The notes: generated by a model from the letters alone, not told the origin. 64,000 bases of DNA from Arthrobotrys musiformis (GCA_036971715.1 JAVHJL010000003.1:2666001-2730000); one strand, 5' to 3'; counted from the first letter of the stretch, positions 49,190 to 60,188 are shown. Translations and numbers: made by a program.

Positions 49190-51133
49190 ATGTTCGCTGC
49201 CCCCGCTCGCAGGGCAGCAGCAGCGCGCATTATCACCGGTCCTCCTTCTAGCAGATCCATACTAAAAATTCTTCTGTTTTCCCGGAGTTTATCCGCAAAA
49301 CCGTGCGTGATGACTACGGCCATGGAGGGGCAGACTGGTACCCCTCTACATGCGAATACCGGGACGGATTACACAACATGGACCCAGGAAGCCCTCATAT
49401 CCCGTATCCGCCAATTGGAGTCTTCTCTTTCAAGCTCGGAGTTCAAGTGAGTGTGTAAAGTATGATCCAAACATGTAACAAATATATCTATTATTACATT
49501 CTGCCACAACCCTCTCAGTGCGAATTGAAACTAACGAAGGAAAAAAAATTTGTTTTCTGTAACCAGACAACAGCAGGAGCAGCAAGCATTGACAATACTG
49601 CCGAAACCGGCTGCGAAGCCGGATTTTGATTTCAGTCGGTACACGAGCCGTCTGATAGCTCTCAAGTTTGCATATATCGGCGGACCCTACCAGGGTTTGG
49701 AGTATCATTTTGGAAGCGATACTCCGTTACCTACCGTTGAAGAAAAACTCTTCGAAGCGTTGTTGAAGGCGAGGTTGGTGCCGCCGAAGACTCATTATAA
49801 TCCCGATGGGTCCGTGGATACGACGCAGGTGTTTACCAGTAGTAATGGTGCTGCTGGGATAGATGATATCGGGAAGTGGATCGATCTTGATGCGTGGGAG
49901 TACACCAAGTGCGGGAGAACGGATAGAGGGGTCAGCGCCTTCGGACAAGTCGTTGGTGTTAGAGTGCGAAGCAACCGGCCAAAGTCCAAGAAGGAGGAAA
50001 TCTTGGGAGAGAATGCGCTGGTGGAGGATGCAGAGGATAGCTTAACGCCCAAAAGTCCTCCAGTCGAGCCGGAAGACGAAGAGTTCGACGACAAGAACGA
50101 ACTGCCCTATGTTACGATATTGAACCGTCTCTTACCCTCGACGATAAGGGCATTGGCTTGGTGCCCTAAGCCTCCGGAGAACTTCTCGGCAAGATTCAAT
50201 TGCCAGGCGAGGACGTATCATTACTTCTTCACGAACCCGCCGGCGCCACATAACCCTGGTGAGCCACCGAGGGTACTGGATGTCGATGCGATGAAGACGG
50301 CAGCGAAGTACTACGAAGGCCTCCACGACTTTAGAAATCTATGCAAGATAGATGCCAGCAAGCAAATCACGAATTTTAAGAGACGGGTGGAAGAAGCGGA
50401 TATCGTGAAGGTTGGAGGGGTTACACCAGTATTTTCGCTAGCACCATCATCTGAAAGCTCAGAGGTTGGGATGGTGGAAAGAAGGCCGGAGATGTACTAC
50501 TTCAAGCTTACGGGCTCGGCTTTTCTATGGCATCAAGTACGGCATATGGTTGCCATACTGTTTCTAGTTGGGCAGCGGTTGGAGAAGCCGGAGGTTGTGA
50601 AGGAATTGTTGGATGTTCAGAATATGCCTACAAAGCCATTCTATAACATGGCGGACGATCGGCCGTTAGTGCTGTGGGACTGTCTGTTCGATGAGAAGGA
50701 AGTCAAGTGGGTGTATCCGGAGATGAATCGTGCGAAGCCAAGCAGTAGAGAGGATGTTATTGGATCGTTATGGGAGCTATGGCATAACTCGAATATGGAT
50801 GCAATGTTGAGTGGTGGATTGTTGGCCATGGTATACGGTCAACAAGAGAAACATGGCGGGGAGGGAGGGAATGGAGAGCTTGAGCCGGTCGATAATAATC
50901 ACAATAAGAAGAAAAAAGGGAGGGATAGCACATGGATTGTTGATGGCTCGCCAGTGCAGACGAGCTTCGGGAAGTATATTGAAATAGTCAAAAGAGGGAG
51001 GATGGAGAGTGTTGAGGTAATAAATCGCAAGTTTGCAGCGAAAAAGAGTGAGGAGTGGCGACAGAAGTGGAGTGTGGAGGCTAAGAGAGAGCGGGGAATC
51101 GGCGATATGACGGACTACGATCATGATGAGTAG
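49190..51133 (+). CDS. DEG1: tRNA pseudouridine synthase Pus3/Deg1 (TruA family)
   Basis: Isomerises uridines 38 and 39 of the tRNA anticodon stem-loop to pseudouridine. Exons 49190-49446 and 49567-51133 give 607 residues. The N-terminal 40 residues are basic and aromatic (ARRAAAARIITGPPSSRSIL), compatible with mitochondrial targeting; a second Met at residue 41 could give a cytosolic/nuclear form. TruA features are RLIALKFAYIGGPYQGLEYH, the catalytic Asp205 in KCGRTDRGVSAFGQVVGVRV, and NRLLPSTIRALAWCP. These are followed by FSARFNCQARTYHYFFT, GLHDFRNLCKIDASKQITNF and LTGSAFLWHQVRHMVAILFL. The FRNLC and YHYFF forms favour Pus3 over Pus1. The C-terminal 100 residues are a basic, family-variable extension. 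It is tail-to-tail with the Cog7-like gene, 180 bp apart. Confidence 0.93.
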
Positions 51134-51313
51134 GACACACCTACTCGTTTACCTAAGGAGACAAAAATGTGGTATCGTATTTCTAATATATACTACATGC
51201 AGGCAAATGATTTGCTCCCCTCGATTAAGTGACCACACCCTCGGTTTATATGCCAGGGTGATTATGATTGTATGATACAGCTCGCCTATAACCTCAAAGG
51301 TTAACACAACCGC

Positions 51314-52351
51314 TCACAGTCCAGATTGACCGATACTATCTCTCATCTGCTTGAACTGGTTGATAAAACCGAGGTATCCATCCTTCGGTAGCGAAACCTC
51401 GGGAAGATTTATAGTATAAACCCCTCTGTCGTTATCCTTCTTTTCTACCACATCCGGTTCTTCGACCTTAGTAGCTTCCATAACCTGCCACCTTAGATTC
51501 TCCACGAATCGCAGCCGAGCATCGTACTCGCTGGTGTTCTTCCAGACTTCGCACAATTTAGCCAAATCCTCGACCTTTTGTGTAGCCTTGTCGACTTCTT
51601 CGTTTAAGAGGAGATATGATATCTCGTCGGTAAATTTGTCGGACCCTGTGGTGGCAGTGTTGTTTCCCTGAACGGACCGTTTACGACCATCCATTACCGC
51701 CGGCGACGGCGATCTAGATGGAGGAATATAGGCACCCAGTGAAGAAGTTGTGGTTGTAGGTAGTGGGATTGACGTCTTTTGGACGTCTGTGAGCGTCCAT
51801 TCCATCGCTTCTCCGAAGACCTTGATTACATCCTCCAGATGGTGACGGACCAGAGTGAGGGTTTCGAGTCGCTTTAGAACTTGTGGTTTCCCTGACGCGG
51901 TGGCAGCTTCGGATTTCCTTCTTTCCTTATTTTCCGTTCCTTCGGTTGCTCCCTCTGCTGCTACTGGAGCATTGGAGGGCTCTTCTAGAGATATATCGGC
52001 TAGACATTCTGTCAATTGACGGGTGCGAGTTGAAGATAGGGTATCAGCCAGGGAGATGACGTCGCTACGGAGGACCTGGAGTTCGTAGGATAACCTGGGA
52101 GTGGCACGAAGGATTTCATCGGTGAGAGTGGAAAGGGTGGATTGGAGACGGTTCAGGTGGGCGTCGAGGTTGGAGAGGAGGGTGGTGGCGGTGGTGTGGA
52201 GTTTCTGGAGGGAGACAGTTGGAGAGGCGGAGGAAGTGGTGGTGGTGGTGGTTGAGAGGGGTGGTAGGGTGGAGTTGAGGTAGGATGTTGGGGAGAAGGA
52301 GTCGGAGAGGAAGGGCTGGAGAGCCGGGTCGGAGAGGAGGTCGTCAGCCAT
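51314..52351 (-). CDS. COG7: Probable conserved oligomeric Golgi complex subunit 7
   Basis: Single open frame of 345 residues. It resembles short fungal Cog7 proteins, a lobe B subunit of the COG tether for retrograde intra-Golgi vesicles. The N-terminus has the pattern FLSDSFSPTSYLNSTLPPL, equivalent to the FLADDFDVKEWIN-type start of Cog7. It is followed by helices around QKLHTTATTLLSNLDAHLNR and LSYELQVLRSDVISLADTL. A low-complexity linker leads to LVRHHLEDVIKVFGEAMEW and then LRFVENLRWQVMEATKVEEP, matching the helical N-terminal region of COG subunits. The protein ends KDGYLGFINQFKQMRDSIG. There are no membrane segments. COG subunits diverge strongly and share only helical bundles, so another vesicle-tether subunit is possible. 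The nearby Cog8 gene is suggestive but not evidence. Confidence 0.62.
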   Translation of the reverse strand: MADDLLSDPALQPFLSDSFSPTSYLNSTLPPLSTTTTTTSSASPTVSLQKLHTTATTLLSNLDAHLNRLQSTLSTLTDEILRATPRLSYELQVLRSDVISLADTLSSTRTRQLTECLADISLEEPSNAPVAAEGATEGTENKERRKSEAATASGKPQVLKRLETLTLVRHHLEDVIKVFGEAMEWTLTDVQKTSIPLPTTTTSSLGAYIPPSRSPSPAVMDGRKRSVQGNNTATTGSDKFTDEISYLLLNEEVDKATQKVEDLAKLCEVWKNTSEYDARLRFVENLRWQVMEATKVEEPDVVEKKDNDRGVYTINLPEVSLPKDGYLGFINQFKQMRDSIGQSGL

Positions 52352-53700
52352 GATGTCGGTGGGCTGTCAACAATCGATCAGGCAGCACTGAGCTCTAATA
52401 AATATAACGTGAAGCTAGCTCTGGGTTGGGTTGAGGTTCTGTTTGGCGGCGCGGCTCAATTGAACCAGGCGGACGGGCGCCAAGACCAGCTAGCTGTTCC
52501 CCACAGTTACCCTAGTTAAGTACTTACTTAAGTATGTGTAGAGGGAGTCATGGTGGGTACTAGGCAAGGATTCGATCCAATGCAATGCGAAGTGCATCGT
52601 TATGTTGGTTATAGCGACTGCTCCACGTACAAATGGTACACATTCGCGGGTAGCTAATCCTAATTGATGTATCATGTTTGCGTGAATGTCTGATTCACAC
52701 GTCGCAATCAAATGGTATACCCAGGTAGTAATAGCAGTGCGTCGTCGTCTTGAAACCGAACTAGTGGACGGCGTGCAAGGCTGATTGACTGATAAGTTAT
52801 TCTTGCCTGTTGCCGGCCGTGGTAGTACTAGGTCCCGGGTACATCCACCAAGGATATGCAATGAGTACTTGAGTATATATCATATCGAGATCCTTCAAAA
52901 CGTCTCTTTTCCCCTCCCGTCTCTTTTTTTCTCCCTCTCGATTACCTAAGTAATCATTCCTCTCGCCCTTCTCTGCCCTCCTTCTGTAGACTTAAACGTC
53001 CGGGAGAAATCATCACACGGCCTTCACGAAAATTGATATCAAAGGAGCTGGGTTTGTTCCTTGCTATAATTGGGCTTAGATAGCGGCTGGCTGCTTGCGC
53101 TTTGAGCCATCCGCAAACTACAGCAATATATCGTCAACCGGCCACCCTTTTGTATACCCTTTCAACTTCGCCCTCTGCCCTCCTGCTATCATCATCATCA
53201 GACTATCGTTCATCCAAACACCCTTTTACCCCCGAGATCATCTTTCTTTTTTTTTTTCACCGTGGTTCTTTCTATCAGCATTAATATTGATCGCATTGCA
53301 TCGATATCACATACGTTTGTTCTCCGCTTCCAGAACCAGACGCCAACATCGACCAACGTTGACTGATGCGCAACACGAGCACAATAAATCACCTCCCATT
53401 TGTCAACGTTTCCTTCTCAACGTTAACGTGCTCACTGCATGCTCTGCACCGCTCTGACGGTCCGGCTGCTCTGTCACCTTTTGAAAATTTATCCTCGCCC
53501 ATCTAGATCACCAAAAGTGCAGACTGATCTTCTCCAGTCCGACAGGGTACTCAACAAGGCATCAAGCCTCAGTATCACAGTTGACAAACGGTACTAAAGC
53601 TACAGCTAGCTAACTTAAGCAGCCACAAACCATCACCTTCCAGGTACAGACTACTTACCTACCTGGGTACTTAGCTTGCCTTCGTACACCCACCACCACC
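52352..53700. other. Divergent intergenic region upstream of the PARP-E2 fusion
   Basis: About 1.35 kb without a supported gene. TTAAGTACTTACTTAAG sits at about 52515-52532 and TACTTACCTACCTGGGTACT at 53651-53671. The section 52890-53500 is pyrimidine-rich on the + strand, as expected of a fungal promoter and leader. Short frames here have no recognisable product. Confidence 0.6.
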
Positions 53701-56700
53701 ATGCCAAGGAAGGCCTTCGTCGCGGACTTGCAACAAGTCCAGTCATGTTCTCCCCATTCCTCTGTCTCATGTGAGTTATCATCATACATCCTGAGTTCCT
53801 ACACGAACATGCAAGCTAACTTTGTTTTCTTGGCAAGCCATCGAAAAGGGTGAAGATGATGGGAGTTTCACATTTAAGGTTGCCGATGGCTCCCGTTCCA
53901 TCGAAATCACTGTTCTAATACCAGGTTAGATCCGATCCTCGTAGCGCGTAGTTCTTGATTGATCCATTGCATCCTTGTTACATCTCCAATTGAGGTTTGT
54001 GGTAGGTACTAACTCCAACACAATTGCGTTGATAACCAGAGCTCAGCGATTATCCCTCGGACCACGAATGTTTTCTTTATGCCACAGCAGAAAATGTCCC
54101 GGAATCCATATCCAAGGCTATCGAAGGCGTCAATGCTCGCGCAAAAAAATTATCCGACATTATCAATCTTACTGCGACTGCTATTTGTTCAAAACGTGGC
54201 GTCAAAAGACAACACTCCTCTGAGCATCATCTAGGATACGATGAAGATTCTATGGACATTGACGAGGATGAAGAAGAGGAAGGATCTGAAAATGAAGACT
54301 TTGAAGACTTCGAAGACGATGGAGGATTTGGGGATTCCGACGATGGTTCGATAGCTGGGTGGTCTCCAGCTGTGTCGGAGAACGAATTCGCAAATGGGAA
54401 CTCCCAAGTCGCAGGATCGACTGACCCCATGGAATGCGAGTATATTCAAGAGTTCTGCCGAGACCTCCATGCCGTCAAAAAAGGCGGCTTTAAGGTTGGC
54501 GTTTTGGGCAACCTCCCAGGTGGATCTGGATATCTAGCTATCTCCATCAGGATCTCAAAACTTGGTATCAGCGAGGAAGCGATGACCGCTTGGCGATTGA
54601 ACCCGGACAAGTACCTCGTGCTGTTGATCCATTACACATCTGGGTACAAGCCTCTTTCAACCATGGCGAAGGACAGCTATACGGCCAAAAGGTGGACCCA
54701 AGTTTACGTGGGAACCTCGTCGCGATACAAGCCCAGTTTGCAGGAAGCAATCGCGGCTTTTACAAAGGTCAGGAAGTTCAAGGAGGACCAAGATGGCAAC
54801 ACGCACGTTTTCAAGGCAGAAGGGGGGAAGCTAGACATTCACGGTCTCAGTGATTCTCAAGCAGACCCGTTGGCTCCAATTTTTGAGGGAACATTTATCT
54901 CTCGCCCGGTTTCAGAGCTCTTAAATGAGAGACTTCTCGCCTTGACTCTATATCGCGTTGCATACGGATTTGATTGGGATGGGGCAGAAATGTTTTACGA
55001 AGGTAAAAAATGAATCTGCCAGAGTATTCGCATTACAGTATTAGTGATATATCTAACAATCCATGTGTACAGATTTCCAGGGCCGGGAGAGAACAGACAC
55101 CATCGATGACAAGTACTATCAAAAGGATGAGGATAGCACCACTAATTTGGCACCAGTGGTCCAAGGTGACACCTTGCAGAGCATTCGCAAATCCCATGAT
55201 GATATATCCTTCCCGTTAGTGGCCATGCAATACATGTTGCGCCATTTCGTTCGTTGTACAGAGTTTTGCCTCGTCTGCCACAACAAGATCGAAGCCAACT
55301 TCGAAGCTTTGAAGCCATATGTCTGTAGCAAGCCCCTATGCTTGTACCAGTACATGGCACTCGGGTTCGGCCCAAGCATGGAATATGAAATCTTAGATCA
55401 GCCTAGCGTTATTGATTTGCTTATCAGTTTCTGCTGGGTATCTGCTACACAAGGGAAACTGTCCGAGTTCCCAACCGGTCTAAAGTATATATTCCCCTAT
55501 TATTCGTTGCCATTTGGTTTTGGGGCTAATAAATTATCTTTGCAGCTTAACTGTGCCAAAGCCTGGGTACTTACCTTATACCGGCATTTTTGACCGAGTC
55601 CTAGGAGAATTAACTATCACTGGAATTGAAGGCGATTCTAAGAGGCTCAATACAGGGGACTGGATTGTTCTAACGGCTTTGGTTGGATCCGAAAGTATCC
55701 ATTGCAGAGTTGTTGATGGGGCGTACTTTCCTAAAGCTAGACTGGCTGTCACGACCAATAATCTGAACTCAGTATTTCACCCAGAGTTCCCCAACACCAC
55801 TGAAATGAAATTTGAGGTTCTTTTTGGGGTCTATGACCAGAACTTTGACGAATTGGCCGACTCGTTTCAGAGAAATTCGATCGTTCAGATGCTTGACACT
55901 TTGCCTTCGGTCAACGAGATGAGAGAGTGGTTGATAGTCAATACGAAAGTTGGCGAGGAGGCAAGTTTGAAAACCTGGAGGAACAGAATCAGTCCAAGCG
56001 CCCTACTCCTGCTCAGATGGGTCGTCGCGAGTAATCGTAGTTGTATTGTCCAGATCGATCAAACACCAGATGACCCATTAACGGCCGATCAAGCAGCAAC
56101 TCCACCAGACGTAGCCTCCGTCATGGAAGAAACCAAAGAAAAAAGGAAGATTACCATCGGAGAAGAACGAGTACACGGCATGGACGGCTGGATCCAGTTC
56201 AGATTCGCCATGGGTGCCCCTGACAAAGAACAGCGCTTTGTGAATGAGGTTCGAACTGCTGTTGCGAGTAACGGGCTTACTTGTAAGTTTCCTTTTGCAA
56301 TGGTTTCAATTTACTGTCATGATTCTAACTTCAAGGTAGACCCTACAATATTCGCGTTCCATGGATCGCCCATCCAGAACTGGCACTCAATTATCCGTGA
56401 GGGGCTACATTTCCGAGAAACTGGTAAGATTTGGTGCCCAAGAAGGAATACGAGGATTACATAGCTAATTTAAAAAACCATTCGCTAGCCCATGGCCGTG
56501 CCTATGGAAATGGTGTCTACCACAGTCTAGACGCAAGCGTTAGCCTCGGGTACACAAACGGCTATCGATCCTTTACTAATAGTTCGACAGGGAGCGGGCA
56601 AAGATGGTGGTCTAAAAGTCATTTGTGTATAGCCAGTGCAATGTGTCTTAACGAAGTTGTCAACCTGCCAGATAAATTCGTCAGCAAGGTATATATATCC

Positions 56701-57898
56701 CCATATACAAAGCTAATTTTATCTACGCTTATTAACATTTTTTTTTTCAGAGTCCACATCTTGTTGTGGACAACGTTGACTGGATCCAAACAAGGTATCT
56801 CTTCGTTCAAACTGGGAGAGCACCAGTGGTGCCGAGCCACAAGCCACCAGCTCAAACCCTTCCGGCTCCCTCCAGGGCTCTCCTCCAAGACCCGTCGATG
56901 ACTCCGAGGGGTATCATGCACGCGAGCCTTGTTATCCCAGAGACTGCGTCTACCGTTCGGGCGAGGAGCGGGAACACACAAATCATCTCACGACCCAAAC
57001 CATCGCCTGCTAAGAAGTCTAAGCTAGGCACCAAAATCAAAGGCATTGTTAGAGGCCTAGGGCAAGGGAGCTTGACGAAAGGCGACGACGACGGTTATTC
57101 ATCCTGTGAGACCGACCAGGAGGACCGTGATATTCTAAATATCGACGAAAAGGCGAAGCTGAACGGGAAGAATAACTCCCAGAAAGGCAAGGAGAAGCAG
57201 GTCGCCAAAAAAGAGCACCCGAACGCCTTCATCCCTGGGGGCTTGGACATCACCTCTTTCCAGCTTCTTGCCGAACCCGCCTACGCATCTCCATTAGCGA
57301 CTAAACGCATCAACCAGGAGCTCAAGAACCTTATAAAAACCCAAGAATCTCATGACCTTGAGGATCTTGGCTGGTATATTAACCATGAACATGTCGAGAA
57401 TGTCTATCAATGGATAGTAGAGCTTCATTCGTTTGAACCGACCCTGCCGCTTGCGAAAGACATGATCAAGCACAAGGTCAACAGCATCGTTATGGAAGTG
57501 AGGTTTGGCAAGGAATTCCCTATGAGCCCTCCCTTCTTTAGAATTATTCGGCCAAGGTTCCTACCATTCATGAGGGGAGGAGGAGGACATGTCACCGCGG
57601 GTGGTGCTTTGTGCATGGAGCTTTTGACAAACTCCGGTTGGTCTGCGGTTTCTAGTCTGGAGTCGGTTCTGTTGCAAATTAGAGTACGTTGTCCTTCCGC
57701 TCCCGTGTCAAAGAAGATACTTTTTTACTAACTTGGTTGGTGCAATAGTTGGCTTTGTGCTCATTGGAACCGAATCCCGCTCGGCTCGAGGGAGGAGGTA
57801 ATAGCTCATATACCCCGGGTGAGGCTAGAGATGCGTTTATCCGGGCCTGTAGAACGCACGGATGGCAGGTTCCCCCAGATTTCCACTCTATTATTTAA
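53701..57898 (+). CDS. PARP-family ADP-ribosyltransferase fused to a UBE2Q-like ubiquitin-conjugating domain
   Basis: Predicted bifunctional protein. Nine exons: 53701-53770, 53838-53924, 54091-55002, 55073-55484, 55546-56282, 56340-56423, 56489-56688, 56751-57683 and 57749-57898, giving 1194 residues. Order: short N-terminus; acidic block (about 90-125); an RWD-like or uncharacterised part with LPGGSGYLAISIRISKLGIS; a Cys-rich segment (CLVC, VCSKPLC, about 430-450); PARP-like catalytic region around 600-855 with His747 in FAFHGSPIQNWHSIIREGLH and Tyr778 in GRAYGNGVYHS; a Lys/Ser-rich linker; and a C-terminal E2 fold (about 990-1194). The last contains FPMSPPFFRIIRPRF and GGHVTAGGALCMELLTNSGW, catalytic Cys 1122 at 57612-57614. 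The third PARP residue, usually Glu in polymerases, appears to be His837 or Leu838, suggesting a mono-ADP-ribosyltransferase. The PARP part is closest to the PARP6/8-like class. Relatives occur in other ascomycetes. Confidence 0.88.
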
Positions 57899-58392
57899 GG
57901 TTGATTAGCTCGGCCTTTTACCCTATTACACAGCATAGCATATGATTGGGGGACGTTAGACTTTTGGTAAGGAGCAAAGGAAATGCATAGGGCGCATTTG
58001 TTTCATCAGTTGTTGGGCATCGAAAGGCGTTTCATTTCATTATTTAAATTGATATTCCTTCACTCATTCGCGGGAGTTCTGAGGGCGCTTATGAGGTCGT
58101 CACTGGATGATAATAATTATAATAGGTCGATTAATGAATAATATCGATGGATACTCTATATCGTGGTGTGCTTGTGCAAAGCAACAGTTTGCTATAGGTA
58201 TTTAATGCATTTGTAGACTGCGGTAATTCAGATGAGGCGTTCTTCGCAAAGATACCTCGTGTAATAGAACCGTGTGCATTTATTGGGCTATTTTGCGGCT
58301 AGTTATACTACTGCTCTCGTCGAGTACATCTCGATCGAGGGCCTTCACTAATATGTATCTATATTCAAAGCTAGATCTCCCGCTCTCCTTGT
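57899..58392. other. Convergent intergenic region
   Basis: About 490 bp of 3' flank between the PARP-E2 gene and COG8. No gene or notable repeat seen. Confidence 0.6.
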
Positions 58393-59808
58393 CTATGATA
58401 GGAGAGGGCTGGCTGTTGGCGACCTAATACCCTTTCCAGCCGCCAATTCCTCCAGCCTTTCTGCCAAAACCCTATGCTTCTGCATGACCTCAACCCACTC
58501 ACCGCCTTCGATATTTCCTTCTATTGAGTCCTCGGCGCCAGTGCTTTCGGCTCCTAGTAATCCAATAGCAAGAATCATACCAAAGTCCCCGCCTAACCTC
58601 CCCAAACTTCCAGCAGCGTACAGCATCTGCGTTAACAACGACTCCCTCGCCGATTTATCAGACACAACCGGCAAGTAATTCCTCAATGTAGACGTCAACA
58701 TTGTCACCAAGTGAGGAACAAAAGTAACCAGAGGACTCGGAGTATCACTTCCATCCCCAGCCTCTCCGTCTGTGCTAACCACGCTGCTCCTCCTGATATT
58801 CGGCGTAACTGGTGTCTGGGGAGCCAGATAAGCCGATGCAAGATTCATACTTGTACTTCCAGACGGCGGGAAAACAGCCCGATACATCGTTACTATCGCG
58901 AAACTCTGTTCACGGAAGACCTCAATCCAACGCTTAAGATACCTCTCCGTCTGGTGACCCGTCGACCTTGATTTTCGATTGGCGTCACCATTCGCAGCGG
59001 TCTGCGATTTCGCCCATTCTTCCCTTTCCGCGTCTGCTAGTTCCCTGAGTGGATCCAGCGCTTGGAACAAACTGTTCAAAAACGACAACCGCGCGACGAG
59101 GAATATAGACCCCCACACTTCCTCGCCCGGTGCGATATTTGGTGATGTACGTTTCAGGTATCCGATTGTTTTTATTGCCGCTGGGAGCTTCAGCGGTCCA
59201 CGTAGGGTGGTTAGGAGCTGTGTGTTCAATACTTGGAGTAGAGCATCGCACTCCCGGGTTACGGAGGCGATTATGGGCGTATTTGGGTATAATTGGTATA
59301 ATCTACGAACGTGGGAGTGGATATCCAACGCCAAGGAAGGGTTGGAGGAGGAAATGGCGGATTGGAGGAGGGTGGGCAATTCAAGGATATCGAGGAGTTT
59401 GGGGAAAGTACGGGCGAGGGTGTGTTTTCGGGTACGTTCCTGGAGGAGGGGGGATGATTTGTGGTATTTTTTTGAGAAGTCGGTGAGGTGGGCGTCCAGC
59501 GCCGGGAGGTGGGATTTGAGGGTTTCGATGGAGTCGTTGAGTTTGTCGATTGCGGTGGGGATGGTGGAGAGTTGCTCTGAAGAGGTTATGAAGCTTTGGT
59601 AGGACCTTGAGGCGAGGGATTGGAGGGAGAGGTTTATGGTGTGATGGGAGGATTTGAGGCTTGAGGGTTCGTTGTTGACGATGTCGTTGAACGAGAGGGA
59701 GGTTAGGCGGGAGAGGTAGGTTGATGCTGCTGCGGCATTGTCGCTGCCTCGTTCGGTCAGCGATGGCGGGAGGCCGTCGGAGAGGAAGTCGAGGAGCGGG
59801 TCGGCCAT
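58393..59808 (-). CDS. COG8: Conserved oligomeric Golgi complex subunit 8 (Dor1 family)
   Basis: Lobe B subunit of the COG tethering complex, needed for retrograde Golgi traffic and normal glycosylation. Single open frame of 471 residues. The N-terminal Dor1 region is clear: ASTYLSRLTSLSFNDIVNNE, HHTINLSLQSLASRSYQSFI with TSSEQLSTIPTAIDKLNDSI, LKSHLPALDAHLTDFSKKYH, RTFPKLLDILELPTLLQSAI and HSHVRRLYQLYPNTPIIASV. Then come LLTTLRGPLKLPAAIKTIGY, RTSPNIAPGEEVWGSIFLVA and TERYLKRWIEVFREQSFAIV, all conserved Cog8 blocks. The C-terminal third is Ser-rich then helical (LLTQMLYAAGSLGRLGGDFG). No introns or membrane segments. It lies about 6 kb from the probable Cog7 gene on the same strand, with the PARP-E2 gene between them. 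Confidence 0.9.
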   Translation of the reverse strand: MADPLLDFLSDGLPPSLTERGSDNAAAASTYLSRLTSLSFNDIVNNEPSSLKSSHHTINLSLQSLASRSYQSFITSSEQLSTIPTAIDKLNDSIETLKSHLPALDAHLTDFSKKYHKSSPLLQERTRKHTLARTFPKLLDILELPTLLQSAISSSNPSLALDIHSHVRRLYQLYPNTPIIASVTRECDALLQVLNTQLLTTLRGPLKLPAAIKTIGYLKRTSPNIAPGEEVWGSIFLVARLSFLNSLFQALDPLRELADAEREEWAKSQTAANGDANRKSRSTGHQTERYLKRWIEVFREQSFAIVTMYRAVFPPSGSTSMNLASAYLAPQTPVTPNIRRSSVVSTDGEAGDGSDTPSPLVTFVPHLVTMLTSTLRNYLPVVSDKSARESLLTQMLYAAGSLGRLGGDFGMILAIGLLGAESTGAEDSIEGNIEGGEWVEVMQKHRVLAERLEELAAGKGIRSPTASPLLS

Positions 59809-60188
59809 TGTGTATTATATTATATGCATGCGCATGCTCTCGACGGCATCGATCACCGGGTTGGTGATGATGGTGAGGTTTGGTTTGATTGGAGGTTGAT
59901 GATACCGCGACAGCTTGAAGCTTAGCTGTCTTTGGGGGAAATGGCGGTGGAAAAATACCACAGATGCCAACGCAAGTTTATGGACGAAGATGATATTAGG
60001 TGCTCAAGTGACAAAGTATGTATATATACAAGAGAAGACTCATTAAAAAGAGTATTAGGATATCTTTTCTCATTTTTTTGGTTTTCTTCTTTGCGGTAGA
60101 ACTTGGTTGATCCTGCAATTCCCTGTCCCTTAAACCTCCACTCTCCACCCCCATATATAATTGTAACATTGCATCGGTGACCTCGACA
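59809..60188. other. Short intergenic region upstream of COG8
   Basis: 380 bp between the COG8 start and the 3' end of the secreted-protein gene. It contains TATATTATATGCATGCGCATGC-like alternating sequence close to the COG8 start. Nothing else seen. Confidence 0.55.

Noticed and set aside
56284..56339. Acceptor TTCAAG at 56335 for PARP-E2 exon 6
   Set aside because: Using it shifts frame and destroys the FAFHGSPIQNWH motif; the TAG at 56337-56339 restores it.
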